Shown here: piece after piece, positions 29,914-39,395 of the stretch
Numbering within the stretch: position 1 is the first letter of the stretch
Layout of the letters: each line of letters opens with the position of its first letter
Origin: Novosphingobium sp. EMRT-2
GTDB taxonomy: Bacteria; Pseudomonadota; Alphaproteobacteria; Sphingomonadales; Sphingomonadaceae
Length of the DNA stretch: 64,000 nt
NCBI RefSeq assembly: GCF_005145025.1
Contig: NZ_CP039695.1
Span: 3,085,501 to 3,149,500 of the forward strand
Direction of reading: 5' to 3'
The notes under the pieces: model-generated
Seen by the model: only the letters and a program-made list of their open reading frames with translations
Told to the model about the DNA's origin: nothing
Database searches by the model: none
Program-made: the position numbers and the translations under genes

Positions 29914-30121
29914 GTCGGGGTCTTCCTGGCGGGTCTTGGTATCGGGCGGATCGGGCGGGGCCGGGGCCTTTGCGAACGCGGGCTTTTGACAGCGCCATCG
30001 CGCTATGGCAAGGCGCGCGACCGATTGGTGCCCGGTGGCTTGATTTTGGCGGCGCGGGTGACCATCAAGCACAAGTTTCCGGCCTGCGGCTTTCCGCCGC
30101 CGGCAAGATCGAGGACATTTC

Positions 30122-30439
30122 ATGGTCAAGCCTGAATGGGGCGCCAAGCACACCTGCCCGAAGTGCGGCACCCGCTTCTACGACCTGGGCAACGCGGACC
30201 CGGTCACCTGCGTCGAATGCAAGTACGCTTGGCAGCCCGAGCCGGTGCTGAAGTCCAAGCAGCCGATTCCCTATGAGGAAATCCAGAAGGAGAAGGTCGA
30301 GGCCGACGCCGACGTCGATCTGGCCGACGAGGATCTGGATATCGACGAGGACGGCGATTCGCCCGACAACGACGTTGACCTGGGCGGCGACGATGATCTG
30401 GGCGTGCCCGGTCACGACGACGAAGTCGACGAAAACTGA
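30122..30439 (+). CDS. FYDLN-acid family protein (TIGR02300)
   Basis: A 105-residue protein with a small zinc-ribbon-like N-terminus ([13 protein letters not shown], then CVECKYAW, four cysteines) and a highly acidic tail (about 60-105, mostly D, E, V and L). This is the alphaproteobacterial TIGR02300 family, named for the FYDLN motif. It is divergent from aroA, the order I recall for this family. Function is unknown; a nucleic-acid or protein partner binding role is only a guess. Confidence 0.92.
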   Translation: MVKPEWGAKHTCPKCGTRFYDLGNADPVTCVECKYAWQPEPVLKSKQPIPYEEIQKEKVEADADVDLADEDLDIDEDGDSPDNDVDLGGDDDLGVPGHDDEVDEN

Positions 30440-30613
30440 GTTCTGGCCGGAGCTTCCCGCCGCGCGTTTGCGGGTGTGGAAGCTCCGGTCACAAAATTGC
30501 GGCGGCGGCGAAAATTGCTCTTGCCAGCCGCGCGGGCCTCACTTAAAGGCCCGGCTCCCGGCAGGGCAACTGCCGGACGGAGCGCCTCCCAGGGCGTTTC
30601 CGCTGGATACCGT

Positions 30614-30689
<76 letters not shown>

Positions 30690-30713
30690 TCCCCCCGTTT
30701 CGATCACGGGAAT

Positions 30714-30789
<76 letters not shown>

Positions 30790-30823
30790 TCCCCTTTCCA
30801 TCCCGACATTTCGAAGCCGCTGC

Positions 30824-30854
30824 GCGCGATCGGTCCGGCGTGAACCGACCGCGC
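30824..30854 (-). terminator. Hairpin after the 2OG oxygenase gene
   Basis: An 11-bp stem with one mismatch (30824-30834 and 30844-30854) lies directly after the minus-strand oxygenase gene and after the convergent tRNA-Lys. It lacks a T run on either side, so termination strength is uncertain. Confidence 0.4.
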
Positions 30855-30862
30855 CTTACCGC

Positions 30863-31801
30863 CTACTTTTTCAGGCCGATTTCGCGCAGGCGCTCCTGCA
30901 GGTAATCGTCGGCGGTGATCGATACCGGATAGCGGTCCGGGTTGTCGGCCGTGATGCACCCAGGCAGCGTGTGGAACGCGAAGTCGCTGCGCAGGTGCAG
31001 GAAGAAGGGCATCGAATAGCGGCTGAACGCGGCGCGCGGGCCTTCGGGATTCCGGACGCGGTGCGTGGTCGATGGCAGCACGTGGTTGGTCAGGCGCTGC
31101 AGCATGTCGCCGATGTTGACGACGAGCGCGCCGTCGGGCGGGGAGATGCCGATCCAGCGCCCGTCCTTGGTCAGCAGTTCGAGGCCCGCTTCCTCCGCGC
31201 CCAGCAGCAGCGTGATGAGGTTGATGTCCTCGTGCGCGCCGGCGCGGATCGCGCCGCCTTCGGCCGCGGGCACCGGCGGATAGTGCAGCAGGCGCATGAC
31301 CGAGTTGCCGTCCGCGATGGCGGGGTCGAACCAGTGTTCATCCAGCCCCAGCCACACCGCTATGCGCGCCAGGATGCGCGCGCCGGTCTGGTCGAACGCG
31401 GCGTAGAGCGCCTCGAACGTTTCGCGGAAGCCTTCCGGCCGGGCGGGCCAGATGTTGGGCGGCATCGACGTGGTGGCGAGCGGGTGGCCGGCGGGCAGAT
31501 CGCGCCCGACGTGCCAGAACTCCTTGAGGTCGCGCGCCTTGGCACCCTTGGCGATTTCCACACCGAACGGGGTATAGCCGCGCGCGCCGGCAAGGCCATC
31601 GAGGAAGTAGGAGCGCTTCTCCTCCTCGGGCAGGGCGAAGAAGGCTTCGGTCAGTTCCCAGGCCCGGGCGATCAGGGCCGGATCGATGCCATGATCCCGC
31701 ACCATGGCGAATCCGAAGGTCTGGAAGCTTTCGCCCAGATCGCGGGAAAGCGCGGCCGGATCGCTTTCGAGCGAGAGCACCGGCAAAGTTTCGAGGTTCA
31801 T
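30863..31801 (-). CDS. 2-oxoglutarate/Fe(II) oxygenase, isopenicillin N synthase-like
   Basis: A 312-residue non-haem iron oxygenase with an N-terminal DIOX_N domain (about 5-120) and the 2OG-Fe(II) domain (about 165-275). The iron ligands are visible as HED in AGAHEDINLITLLLG and the distal histidine in STTHRVRNP. RYSMPFF supplies the 2-oxoglutarate-binding arginine and serine. The substrate is unknown: the family ranges from secondary metabolism to nucleoside, amino-acid and xenobiotic hydroxylation. It is divergent from the EVE protein gene. Confidence 0.9.
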   Translation of the reverse strand: MNLETLPVLSLESDPAALSRDLGESFQTFGFAMVRDHGIDPALIARAWELTEAFFALPEEEKRSYFLDGLAGARGYTPFGVEIAKGAKARDLKEFWHVGRDLPAGHPLATTSMPPNIWPARPEGFRETFEALYAAFDQTGARILARIAVWLGLDEHWFDPAIADGNSVMRLLHYPPVPAAEGGAIRAGAHEDINLITLLLGAEEAGLELLTKDGRWIGISPPDGALVVNIGDMLQRLTNHVLPSTTHRVRNPEGPRAAFSRYSMPFFLHLRSDFAFHTLPGCITADNPDRYPVSITADDYLQERLREIGLKK

Positions 31802-31862
31802 GATATTCCTGTGCGCAAATTGCGGTTATGAGGCCCGCATACCCGGTTTGCGGAAGGCTTTC

Positions 31863-32300
31863 ATGATCAAAATCAAGGATGGGATGGCGCTTTGGCTGAT
31901 GAAGTCGGAACCCGATGCCTATAGCTGGGACGATCTTGTCGCCGAAGGCGAGGGGACGTGGGACGGCGTGCGCAACCATCTGGCCGCGCGGAACCTGCGC
32001 ACGATGAAGGAGGGCGATCTCGCTTTTTTCTACCACTCCAATATCGGGCTGGAGATCGTGGGCGTGATCACCATCAGCAAGGGCGGCATCACCGATCCGA
32101 CCGATCCGCAGGGCAAGTGGGCCGCGGTCAAGGTCAAGCCGGTCGAAAAGCTGAAGCGCCCGGTCACGCTCAAGCAGATCAAGGCAACGCCGGAACTGGC
32201 CGACATGGACCTGATCCGGCAATCGCGCCTGTCGGTGTCGGCGGTGAAGCCGGACGAATGGGCGCGGATCATCGCCATGTCGGAAGCCGCCACCGCATAA
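31863..32300 (+). CDS. EVE domain protein
   Basis: About 145 residues from the ATG at 31863, which follows a GGAAGG ribosome site by 5 bases. Most homologues start at the later MALWLMKSEPD (ATG at 31884). EVE is a PUA-like fold that binds modified bases in DNA or RNA. The conserved core MKSEPDAYSWDDLV, WDGVRNHLAARNLR and GDLAFFYHSN is present over the whole length, so this is a stand-alone EVE protein. The housekeeping-like context gives no sign of a restriction system. Confidence 0.9.
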   Translation: MIKIKDGMALWLMKSEPDAYSWDDLVAEGEGTWDGVRNHLAARNLRTMKEGDLAFFYHSNIGLEIVGVITISKGGITDPTDPQGKWAAVKVKPVEKLKRPVTLKQIKATPELADMDLIRQSRLSVSAVKPDEWARIIAMSEAATA

Positions 32301-32379
32301 CTGTCCCGCTCCGGCACTGTGCCAAAAAGCGACGCGGAACCGGGGATCACAGTGGTGAACAAGGCGTTAAAGCGGCGTC

Positions 32380-32625
32380 ATGGAAACGTCGCTTCGCCCC
32401 CAGTTCGGTCTTCGCAAAACATCCGGTCATCCGTTTCGGCGACGCCTGCCGGCGCGGGTGCTCCGCGCGCTGCCGGTATTCGAGCCGGAAGTGCTGGAAG
32501 CGATGCGCCGCGCCGAGCTGCGCTCGAAGCCCGTCGATCCGCGCCATATCACCCGGCAGGACGTCAAGGACTTCCTGATCGCCTATTGCGCCTGCTTCGT
32601 CGCCATCATGGCCTGGATCGCCTGA
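32380..32625 (+). CDS. Small conserved-looking protein, unknown function
   Basis: An 81-residue protein with a basic N-terminus, a central EVLEAMRRAELRSKPVDPRHITRQDVKDFL segment and a C-terminal hydrophobic helix (about 66-80, LIAYCACFVAIMAWI). I recall similar small proteins in sphingomonads, but no function is known. It could be tail-anchored. It is convergent with the MFS gene, 19 bases away. Confidence 0.65.
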   Translation: METSLRPQFGLRKTSGHPFRRRLPARVLRALPVFEPEVLEAMRRAELRSKPVDPRHITRQDVKDFLIAYCACFVAIMAWIA

Positions 32626-32644
32626 ACGGGCGGATTGCCGCGCC

Positions 32645-33967
32645 TCAGGCCGGGGAAGCCTCGTCGGCGCATGCGCGTTCGGCGCTGTAGAGCAACTGGC
32701 CCAGCCAGGCGGATACCAGACACATCGCCGCGCCCAGCAGCAACTGGTCGATCAGCGCCACCTTGGCCGCGCTGAGGCCCGCCGCCAGCGCGGCGCCCAC
32801 CACCATCGCGCCGGAATTGACGATGTTGTTGGCTGCGATCGTGCGCGCGGTTTCCGACTTGTCGACCACGGTGGTGAGAAACGCATAGAGCGGCACCACG
32901 AACATGCCGCCGGCCACCGCGATGCCGAGCAGCGAAAGCAGCAGCGGCACGGCCATGGGATGATGGACGAAGGTGCCCACGTTCATCAGCAGCCCGTCCT
33001 CGGGCGGCGTCCAGGCCCGGCAGACGAAGTGGAAGGCCACGATGAACAGGCCCATCGCGATCACCGACCACGGCGAATAGCGGGCCGATACCGTGCCCTT
33101 GAGCAGCGCGTTGATCGAGACCGAGCCGATGGCGACGCCGATCGAGAACACCACCAGGAACAGGCTGGCCACTTCCTTGCTGGCGCTGAGCACGTTCTTG
33201 GCGAGCGGCGGGAACTGGATGAACAGCACCGCGCCGATCGTCCAGAAGAAGCTGATCGCCATGATCGCCAGAAACACGCGCCGGTGCCGGGTGGTGTTGC
33301 GGATCAGCGTGATCGAGGAACGCCAGATGTGGTAGTCGAGCGGCTGCGCGGCGGTGAGCGGCTCCGCCGGGGGAACCTGCCGCCCTGCCAGATAGCCGAT
33401 CATGGCGGTGACGATCACGCCGCCCGCGGCCCATTCGACCGGAATCCATCCCGCCAGGATCGTGCCTGCCAGGATCGCCAGATAGGTGCCCGCCTCGACC
33501 AGCCCGGTGCCGGCCAGCACTTCGTTGGCGTGGAGGTGCTGCGGCAGAATCGCGTACTTGATCGGGCCGAAGAAGGTGGAATGCACTCCCATGGCCAGCA
33601 GCGCGGCCAGCATCAGCGGAATGGCGGCGGTGTGGATGGCGATGCCCTTCCACGCCAGCGCCAGGCCGGCGCCACCCGCCAGCATGATCAGGATCTCGCA
33701 GAACTTGATGATGCGGATGATCCGCGCCTTGTCGCGCATGTCGGCGAGCTGACCGGCCAGCGCCGAAAGCAGGAAGAACGGCAGGATGAACAGCGCCGAG
33801 GCTATCGCGGAGAAGCGCGCCTCTTCGGCTTCGGAGTTGTAGATGCTGTAAACCACGTACAGCACCATCGCATTCTTGAAGAGATTATCGTTGAACGCGC
33901 CCAGCAACTGCGTGACGAACAAGGGCAGAAAACGGCGCGTATGAATGAGATGCGTCGATGTCGTCAT
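32645..33967 (-). CDS. MFS transporter, LplT-like
   Basis: A 440-residue permease with about twelve hydrophobic segments. The opening RFLPLFVTQLLGAFNDNLFKNAMV matches LplT and the transporter half of the Aas-type acyltransferase fusions, which flip lysophospholipids across the inner membrane. The acyltransferase domain is absent, so this is the stand-alone form. It is divergent from pgsA, another phospholipid gene, which supports a lipid role. The exact substrate is inferred. Confidence 0.85.
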   Translation of the reverse strand: MTTSTHLIHTRRFLPLFVTQLLGAFNDNLFKNAMVLYVVYSIYNSEAEEARFSAIASALFILPFFLLSALAGQLADMRDKARIIRIIKFCEILIMLAGGAGLALAWKGIAIHTAAIPLMLAALLAMGVHSTFFGPIKYAILPQHLHANEVLAGTGLVEAGTYLAILAGTILAGWIPVEWAAGGVIVTAMIGYLAGRQVPPAEPLTAAQPLDYHIWRSSITLIRNTTRHRRVFLAIMAISFFWTIGAVLFIQFPPLAKNVLSASKEVASLFLVVFSIGVAIGSVSINALLKGTVSARYSPWSVIAMGLFIVAFHFVCRAWTPPEDGLLMNVGTFVHHPMAVPLLLSLLGIAVAGGMFVVPLYAFLTTVVDKSETARTIAANNIVNSGAMVVGAALAAGLSAAKVALIDQLLLGAAMCLVSAWLGQLLYSAERACADEASPA

Positions 33968-34186
33968 ACTTTCTGGCCAAGCATCCCCGTTCGCCGCAGA
34001 CCCTTACCGCCATGACCGGCACGGGCAAGGGGCAAACGCACGTTTCGCACAGGCCGGAGGCGATTCCGGCATGGGCGGCCATGCGGGTGTCCCGTTGCGG
34101 GCCAGGCCTCGTTGCAGTTTCGCGTGATGTTTCCGTGACGGCAGAAAATTCCGGACGGGAGGTTTCGCGTTACGGCAGAGCATCGT

Positions 34187-34792
34187 ATGGCAGGGTCGAT
34201 GCTGACGCTGCCCAACATCCTGACGCTGTCGCGCATTGTCACCGTTCCGGTGCTCGCCGCGCTGTTGTGGTTCCCCCACTGGCCGCTCGGTTACGGGATC
34301 GGTTTCGCGGTCTATTGCCTGATGGGAATCACCGACTATTTCGACGGCTATCTGGCGCGGGCGCAAGGCGCGGTGTCGAAGCTCGGCATCTTCCTCGATC
34401 CGATCGCGGACAAGATCATGGTTGCGGCGGTCATCCTCGTGCTGACCGCGCAGGGCGTGCTGACTGGGCCTTATGTGGGCGACATGCACGTGATCGCGGG
34501 GCTGGTTATCCTGCTGCGCGAGATCGCCGTGTCGGGCCTGCGCGAGTTCCTGGGCGGCATCCAGGTCTCGGTGCCGGTGTCCAAGCTCGCCAAATGGAAG
34601 ACGACGTTCCAGATGGTGTCGCTGGGGGCACTGATCCTGGGCGGCGCGCTGCCGGGCTGGACGGCGACGCTGGGCGGCTTCACTTTCAACCTGCCGCACA
34701 CCGTGGGGCTCACCACGCTGTGGGGCGCGGCCGCGCTGACGCTGGTGACCGGGTGGGATTATCTGCGGGTGGGCCTCAAGCACATGGACTGA
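34187..34792 (+). CDS. pgsA: CDP-diacylglycerol--glycerol-3-phosphate 3-phosphatidyltransferase
   Basis: Commits CDP-diacylglycerol to phosphatidylglycerol synthesis in the inner membrane. The 201 residues have several membrane segments and the CDP-alcohol phosphotransferase signature DGYLARAQGAVSKLGIFLDPIADK, with both aspartate pairs in place. LTLPNILTLSRIVTVPVL at the start is typical. A second start at 34199 (MLTLPN) is plausible. The 219 bases upstream hold no recognisable gene. Confidence 0.95.
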   Translation: MAGSMLTLPNILTLSRIVTVPVLAALLWFPHWPLGYGIGFAVYCLMGITDYFDGYLARAQGAVSKLGIFLDPIADKIMVAAVILVLTAQGVLTGPYVGDMHVIAGLVILLREIAVSGLREFLGGIQVSVPVSKLAKWKTTFQMVSLGALILGGALPGWTATLGGFTFNLPHTVGLTTLWGAAALTLVTGWDYLRVGLKHMD

Positions 34793-34813
34793 CGCTGGCC
34801 AGCCGGCATCGTT

Positions 34814-35710
34814 TCAGCCGGCCCGCAGCTCCTGCGCCAGCAGCCTGAACTCTTCGCCCCGCGGCGAATTCTTGCGCCAGACCAGCGCGATCTCGCGCCA
34901 GGCATGGTTGGCCTGTAGCGGGCGCGCGACGATGTCGGTATCGTGAAGAATGCCCGCCTCGACCGCCATTTCGGGCAGCATGGTCAGGCCCAGCCCGTTA
35001 TCGACCATCTGCACCAGGGTGTGCAGCGACGTGCCGATCATCGTCGCGCTGGCGCGCAGTTCCGGGCGGTTGCACGCGGCCAGCGCGTGTTCCTTCAGGC
35101 AGTGCCCGTCTTCCAGCAGCAGCAGGCGATTCTCGTCGATGATGCTGGGCGGAACGCTGGCCGGCGGATCGCGCGGATCGTCCTTGGGGAAGGCGACATA
35201 GAGCCGGTCGTTGAACAGATGCTCCGATTCCACTTCGCCGGTGGGGAAGGGCAGGGCCAGCAGCACGCAGTCCGCGCGCCCGTGGTGGAGCGATTCGATC
35301 GCCGCCGCGCTTGGCTCCTCGCGCAGGAACAGGCGCAGTTGCGGACGTTCCTTGCGCAGGCGCGGCAGGATGCGCGGCAGCAGGAACGGCGCGATCGTGG
35401 GAATCACGCTCATGCGCAGTTCGCCGGCCAGCGGCGCGCCGTGCGACTGGACGAGTTCGGACAGCTCCTCCGCCTCGCGCAGCAGCCGGTGCGCCTTGGC
35501 GACGACCTGGTTGCCCAGCGGCGTGAAGCGGACGACGCGGCGGGTGCGTTCGACCAGCGTCACGCCCAGCAGCGTTTCCAGTTCGCGCAAGCCCGCCGAC
35601 AGCGTGGACTGCGAGACGAAGCACGCATCCGCCGCGCGGCCGAAGTGGCCGTGTTCGTGCAGGGCGACGAGATACTGGAGCTGCTTGAGCGTGGGCAGGT
35701 AGGTGGACAT
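34814..35710 (-). CDS. oxyR: LysR-type peroxide sensor OxyR
   Basis: A 298-residue regulator with an N-terminal winged helix (about 6-65, HFGRAADACFVSQSTLSAGLRELE) and a substrate-like C-terminal domain. The segment LLLLEDGHCLKEHALAAC places cysteines at 204 and 213, nine residues apart, exactly as the redox pair C199/C208 of E. coli OxyR. Peroxide sensing by disulfide formation is therefore likely. No catalase or ahpC gene is adjacent. It ends close to pgsA (convergent) and starts four bases after the rnd stop. Confidence 0.9.
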   Translation of the reverse strand: MSTYLPTLKQLQYLVALHEHGHFGRAADACFVSQSTLSAGLRELETLLGVTLVERTRRVVRFTPLGNQVVAKAHRLLREAEELSELVQSHGAPLAGELRMSVIPTIAPFLLPRILPRLRKERPQLRLFLREEPSAAAIESLHHGRADCVLLALPFPTGEVESEHLFNDRLYVAFPKDDPRDPPASVPPSIIDENRLLLLEDGHCLKEHALAACNRPELRASATMIGTSLHTLVQMVDNGLGLTMLPEMAVEAGILHDTDIVARPLQANHAWREIALVWRKNSPRGEEFRLLAQELRAG

Positions 35711-35714
35711 GCGC

Positions 35715-36926
35715 TCAATCGATATGCGCGACCGGCTCGGCCGTGCTGCCGCCGCCGATGTCGTCGATGTGCGCCATCTTGAGCTTGCCGCCCACGACCG
35801 CGAAGGCCAGCTTGCCCTCGACGAGATCGAGCGCGTCGCGCCCGAACTGTTCGAAGCGCCATCCTTCCAGGATCGGCAGGTTGCGCCGCTGCCCGGCGGC
35901 CAGCGCCTCCAGATCGTCGCTGCGCGCCAGCAGGCGGGCGGCGATGTCGATCTCGCGGCTGCGGATCTTGAGTAGCAGCTTGAGCAGGTCGGCCACCAGT
36001 GCGCCTTCCTTGCCCAGCGGCGCGCCGCGCGGCGCCTTGGGCGGCATTTCGGCTTCGGTCAGCGGCTTCGCCTCGGCGAGCGTTTGCATCAGGCGGCGGC
36101 CGATCTCGTTGTCCTTCCATCCGCTCGAAAGCCCGCGCACCTTGGCGAGTTCGTGCTGTTCGCGCGGGGGGTGGCTGGCGATGTCGGCCAGCGTTTCATC
36201 GCGCATGATGCGGCCGCGCGGAATGTTCTTGTCCATCGCCTCGGCCTCGCGCCAGGCGGCGATGGCGCGCATGCGGCCCAGCACGGCGGGATTGCGGCTG
36301 GGTGGGCGGATTTTCTGCCACACGGTCTGCGGATCGGATTTGTAGTTGGCCGGGTCCGCCAGCTTTTCCATCTCGATGTCGAGCCATTCGCCGCGCCCGG
36401 TCTTGATGAGGCGCTTGAGCAGCTTGGGAAAAATCTTCGACAGGTGCGTCACGTCGCCGATCGCGTATTCGATCTGCCGTTCGGTGAGCGGCCGGCGCGA
36501 CCAGTCGGTGAAGCGCGCGCCCTTGTCGATCGACAGGCCCAGCCAGCTTTCGACGAGGTTGGAATAGCCGATCTGTTCCGATTGGCTCACCGCCATCATC
36601 GCGATCTGCGTGTCGAAGATCGGGTGCGGGGTCTTGCCGGTGAGGTTGTAGATGATCTCCACGTCCTGCCCGCCGGCGTGGAAGACCTTGAGCACGTCCT
36701 CATTGTCCACCAGCAGGTCGAGCAGCGGGGAAAGGTCGATTCCCGGCGCCAGCGGATCGACCGCGGCGGCTTCCTCGGTATTGGCGATCTGCACCAGGCA
36801 GAGTTCGGGCCAATAGGTGTTCTCGCGCATGAATTCCGTGTCGACGGTGACGAAATCGGACTTCGCGAGGCGTTCGCACAAGGCGGCGAGAGCGTCGGTG
36901 GTGGTGATCAGCGAATGTATCTTCAT
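35715..36926 (-). CDS. rnd: Ribonuclease D
   Basis: A 3'-5' exoribonuclease for tRNA and structured RNA processing. The 403 residues start at 36926 (MKIHSLITT); the longer frame upstream includes intergenic sequence. The DEDDy exonuclease motifs are visible: VDTEFMREN (Exo I), VFHAGGQDVEIIY (Exo II, here with D in GGQD) and IEYAIGDVTHL (Exo III, with Y and D). A HRDC domain lies at about 215-300. It is divergent from aspS. Confidence 0.95.
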   Translation of the reverse strand: MKIHSLITTTDALAALCERLAKSDFVTVDTEFMRENTYWPELCLVQIANTEEAAAVDPLAPGIDLSPLLDLLVDNEDVLKVFHAGGQDVEIIYNLTGKTPHPIFDTQIAMMAVSQSEQIGYSNLVESWLGLSIDKGARFTDWSRRPLTERQIEYAIGDVTHLSKIFPKLLKRLIKTGRGEWLDIEMEKLADPANYKSDPQTVWQKIRPPSRNPAVLGRMRAIAAWREAEAMDKNIPRGRIMRDETLADIASHPPREQHELAKVRGLSSGWKDNEIGRRLMQTLAEAKPLTEAEMPPKAPRGAPLGKEGALVADLLKLLLKIRSREIDIAARLLARSDDLEALAAGQRRNLPILEGWRFEQFGRDALDLVEGKLAFAVVGGKLKMAHIDDIGGGSTAEPVAHID

Positions 36927-37068
36927 CGATCTTTTCTTTTTGGCCCCGTCCCCTTCGGGGGCCTGTGGATGGACCCGTGCGGGTCCTCGGCTTGACAAAA
37001 TGACGGCTATCGCCTGTTAGCCGCGCATATCCCCCTGCCTTATTGCAGACCGATTGGAAAGACCTTCG

Positions 37069-38850
37069 ATGCACCTTTACCGTTCCCATACCTGCGGCGC
37101 CCTCTCGCGCGAGCATGTCGGCCAGGTGGTTCGCCTTTCCGGCTGGGTCCATCGCAAGCGCGATCACGGCGGCGTGCTGTTCGTTGATCTGCGCGATCAC
37201 TACGGCATGACCCAGATCGTCGCCGATGCCGACAGCGCGGCGCTGCCGCTGCTGGAAGGGCTGCGCGTGGAAAGCGTGGTGACGATCGACGGCGAAGTGA
37301 AGGCGCGCGCCGAAGGCACCGTCAACGCGAACCTGCCGACCGGCGAGATCGAGGTCTTCGCCCGGTCCGCCACGGTGCTGTCGGCGGCGGAGGAGCTGCC
37401 GATGCCGGTAGCCGGCGAGCAGGAATACCCGGAGGACATCCGCCTCAAGTTCCGCTTCCTCGACTTGCGCCGCGAAACGCTGCACGCCAACATCGTCAAG
37501 CGCACGAAGGTCATTTCGGACATGCGGCGGCGCATGGAAGCCGCCGGCTTCACCGAATATTCGACGCCGATCCTCACCGCGTCCAGCCCCGAAGGCGCGC
37601 GCGACTTCCTGGTGCCGAGCCGCATCCATCCCGGCAAGTTCTATGCGCTGCCGCAGGCGCCGCAGCAATATAAGCAGCTGCTGATGGTGGCGGGCTTCGA
37701 CCGCTATTTCCAGATCGCCCCGTGCTTCCGCGACGAGGATCCGCGCGCCGACCGTCTGCCTGGCGAGTTCTACCAGCTCGACCTGGAAATGAGCTTCGTG
37801 ACGCAGGAGGAAGTCTGGGAGACGATGGAGCCGGTGATCGGCGGCGTGTTCGAGGCGTTCGCGGAAGGGCGCCCGGTCACCCCGATCGGCCAGTTCCCGC
37901 GCATCCCCTACAGCGAGGCCATGCTTAAGTACGGTTCGGACAAGCCGGACCTGCGCAACCCGCTGATCATCACCGACGTTTCCGCGCACTTCACGCAGTC
38001 CGGGTTCGGCCTGTTCGAGAAGATCGTGGGCACGGGCGGCGTGGTCCGCGCCATTCCGGCGCCGGGCACGGCCGACAAGAGCCGCAAGTTCTTCGACGAC
38101 ATGAACGACTGGGCGCGCGGCGAAGGCTTCGCGGGGCTTGGCTACGTCACCCGCAAGGGCGGCGAGTTTGGTGGTCCGATCGCCAAGAATCACGGCACGG
38201 AAGGCATGGAGAAGCTCTACGCCGAACTCGGCCTGGGGGCGGATGACGGCCTGTTCTTCGCGGCTGGCAAGGAAGACCAGGCGGCCAAGCTCGCGGGCCT
38301 GGCCCGCAACCGCGTGGGCGAACAGCTCGGCCTGATCGACAAGGACCGGTTCGACCTGTGCTGGATCGTCGATTTCCCGTTCTACGAATGGGACGAGGAG
38401 AACAAGAAGGTTGAGTTTAGCCACAACCCGTTCTCGATGCCGCAGGGCGGGCTTGAGGCGCTGAACACGCAGGACCCGCTGACGATCAACGCCTTCCAGT
38501 ACGATCTCGTGTGCAACGGCTACGAGATCGCGTCCGGCTCGATCCGCAACCAGTCGCCCGAGACCATGGTCAAGGCGTTCGAGCTGGTGGGCCTGTCGAA
38601 GGAGGACGTCGAGGAGCGTTTCGGCGGGCTTTACCGCGCGTTCCAGTATGGTGCGCCGCCGCACGGGGGCATGGCTGCCGGCGTGGATCGCATCGTCATG
38701 CTGATCTGCGGCGTGCAGAACCTGCGCGAAATCTCGCTGTTCCCGATGAACCAGCGCGCGGAGGACCTGCTGATGGGCGCGCCTTCGCCGGCGGGCCTCA
38801 AGCAGCTGCGCGAACTGCATGTCCGCGTGGTGGAACCGTCAAAGGGATGA
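37069..38850 (+). CDS. aspS: Aspartyl-tRNA synthetase
   Basis: Charges tRNA with aspartate. The 593 residues comprise an OB-fold anticodon domain (1-105, [20 protein letters not shown]), class II motif 2 in [23 protein letters not shown], the bacterial GAD insertion (about 290-420) and motif 3 in [16 protein letters not shown]. Start at 37069. Whether it is discriminating or also charges tRNA-Asn cannot be read here without knowing whether asnS or gatCAB is present. Confidence 0.97.
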   Translation: MHLYRSHTCGALSREHVGQVVRLSGWVHRKRDHGGVLFVDLRDHYGMTQIVADADSAALPLLEGLRVESVVTIDGEVKARAEGTVNANLPTGEIEVFARSATVLSAAEELPMPVAGEQEYPEDIRLKFRFLDLRRETLHANIVKRTKVISDMRRRMEAAGFTEYSTPILTASSPEGARDFLVPSRIHPGKFYALPQAPQQYKQLLMVAGFDRYFQIAPCFRDEDPRADRLPGEFYQLDLEMSFVTQEEVWETMEPVIGGVFEAFAEGRPVTPIGQFPRIPYSEAMLKYGSDKPDLRNPLIITDVSAHFTQSGFGLFEKIVGTGGVVRAIPAPGTADKSRKFFDDMNDWARGEGFAGLGYVTRKGGEFGGPIAKNHGTEGMEKLYAELGLGADDGLFFAAGKEDQAAKLAGLARNRVGEQLGLIDKDRFDLCWIVDFPFYEWDEENKKVEFSHNPFSMPQGGLEALNTQDPLTINAFQYDLVCNGYEIASGSIRNQSPETMVKAFELVGLSKEDVEERFGGLYRAFQYGAPPHGGMAAGVDRIVMLICGVQNLREISLFPMNQRAEDLLMGAPSPAGLKQLRELHVRVVEPSKG

Positions 38851-38968
38851 CGATGGCCCGTGGGGTGCTTGCGGCATCGCCGTTCACGCCCTACTTGCCA
38901 GCCAGCATTCCGCACATTAGGGCGAAAGCCGAAACAAAAGCCAACCGCTTTCCTTCGAAGGGGCATTT

Positions 38969-39205
38969 ATGAGCGATACCGCCGACCGCGTTAAGAAGAT
39001 CGTTGTCGAGCACCTCGGCGTCGAGGCCGACAAGGTCACCGAAGACGCCAGCTTCATCGACGACCTGGGCGCTGATTCGCTCGACATCGTCGAGCTGGTC
39101 ATGGCCTTCGAGGAAGAATTTGGCGTCGAGATCCCCGACGACGCGGCGGAGAAGATCTCCACCGTTTCTGACGCGATCAAGTACATCGACGAAAACAAGG
39201 GCTGA
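38969..39205 (+). CDS. acpP: Acyl carrier protein
   Basis: A 78-residue acidic helical protein that carries growing fatty acids on a phosphopantetheine attached to the serine of [11 protein letters not shown] (about residue 36). It has a strong AAGGGG ribosome site 7 bases upstream. It is followed by fabF after a 190-base gap rich in inverted repeats. Confidence 0.98.
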   Translation: MSDTADRVKKIVVEHLGVEADKVTEDASFIDDLGADSLDIVELVMAFEEEFGVEIPDDAAEKISTVSDAIKYIDENKG

Positions 39206-39230
39206 TCAGGCTCTTACAGATTATCCCCGT

Positions 39231-39320
39231 CTGCCCTGCGCTTGTCGAAGGGCTGTCCTTTTTCCCGGACTCCCGGCCGGAAAGTGAAGGACGGGGCCTC
39301 GACAGGCTCAGCCCGCAAGG
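39231..39320. repeat. Nested inverted repeats between acpP and fabF
   Basis: The arms GCGCTTGTCGAAGG (about 39238-39251) and CCTCGACAGGCTCAGC (about 39297-39312) are diverged members of the GACAGGCTCAG repeat family. Inside them, GTCCTT (39255-39260) and AAGGAC (39287-39292) can also pair. The structure could separate acpP from fabF expression, since ACP is needed in large excess. It has no T run. Confidence 0.55.
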
Positions 39321-39395
39321 GGTCTGGGCCTGTTGTGCTTGAAAGTGCCCGGCCAGCGATGGGCCGGGGCGCGAATGGAAGTTTCGGAGAATATC

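Noticed and set aside
31863..32300. Defence role for the EVE protein
   Set aside because: No restriction, nuclease or mobile genes are adjacent; it lies among housekeeping genes.
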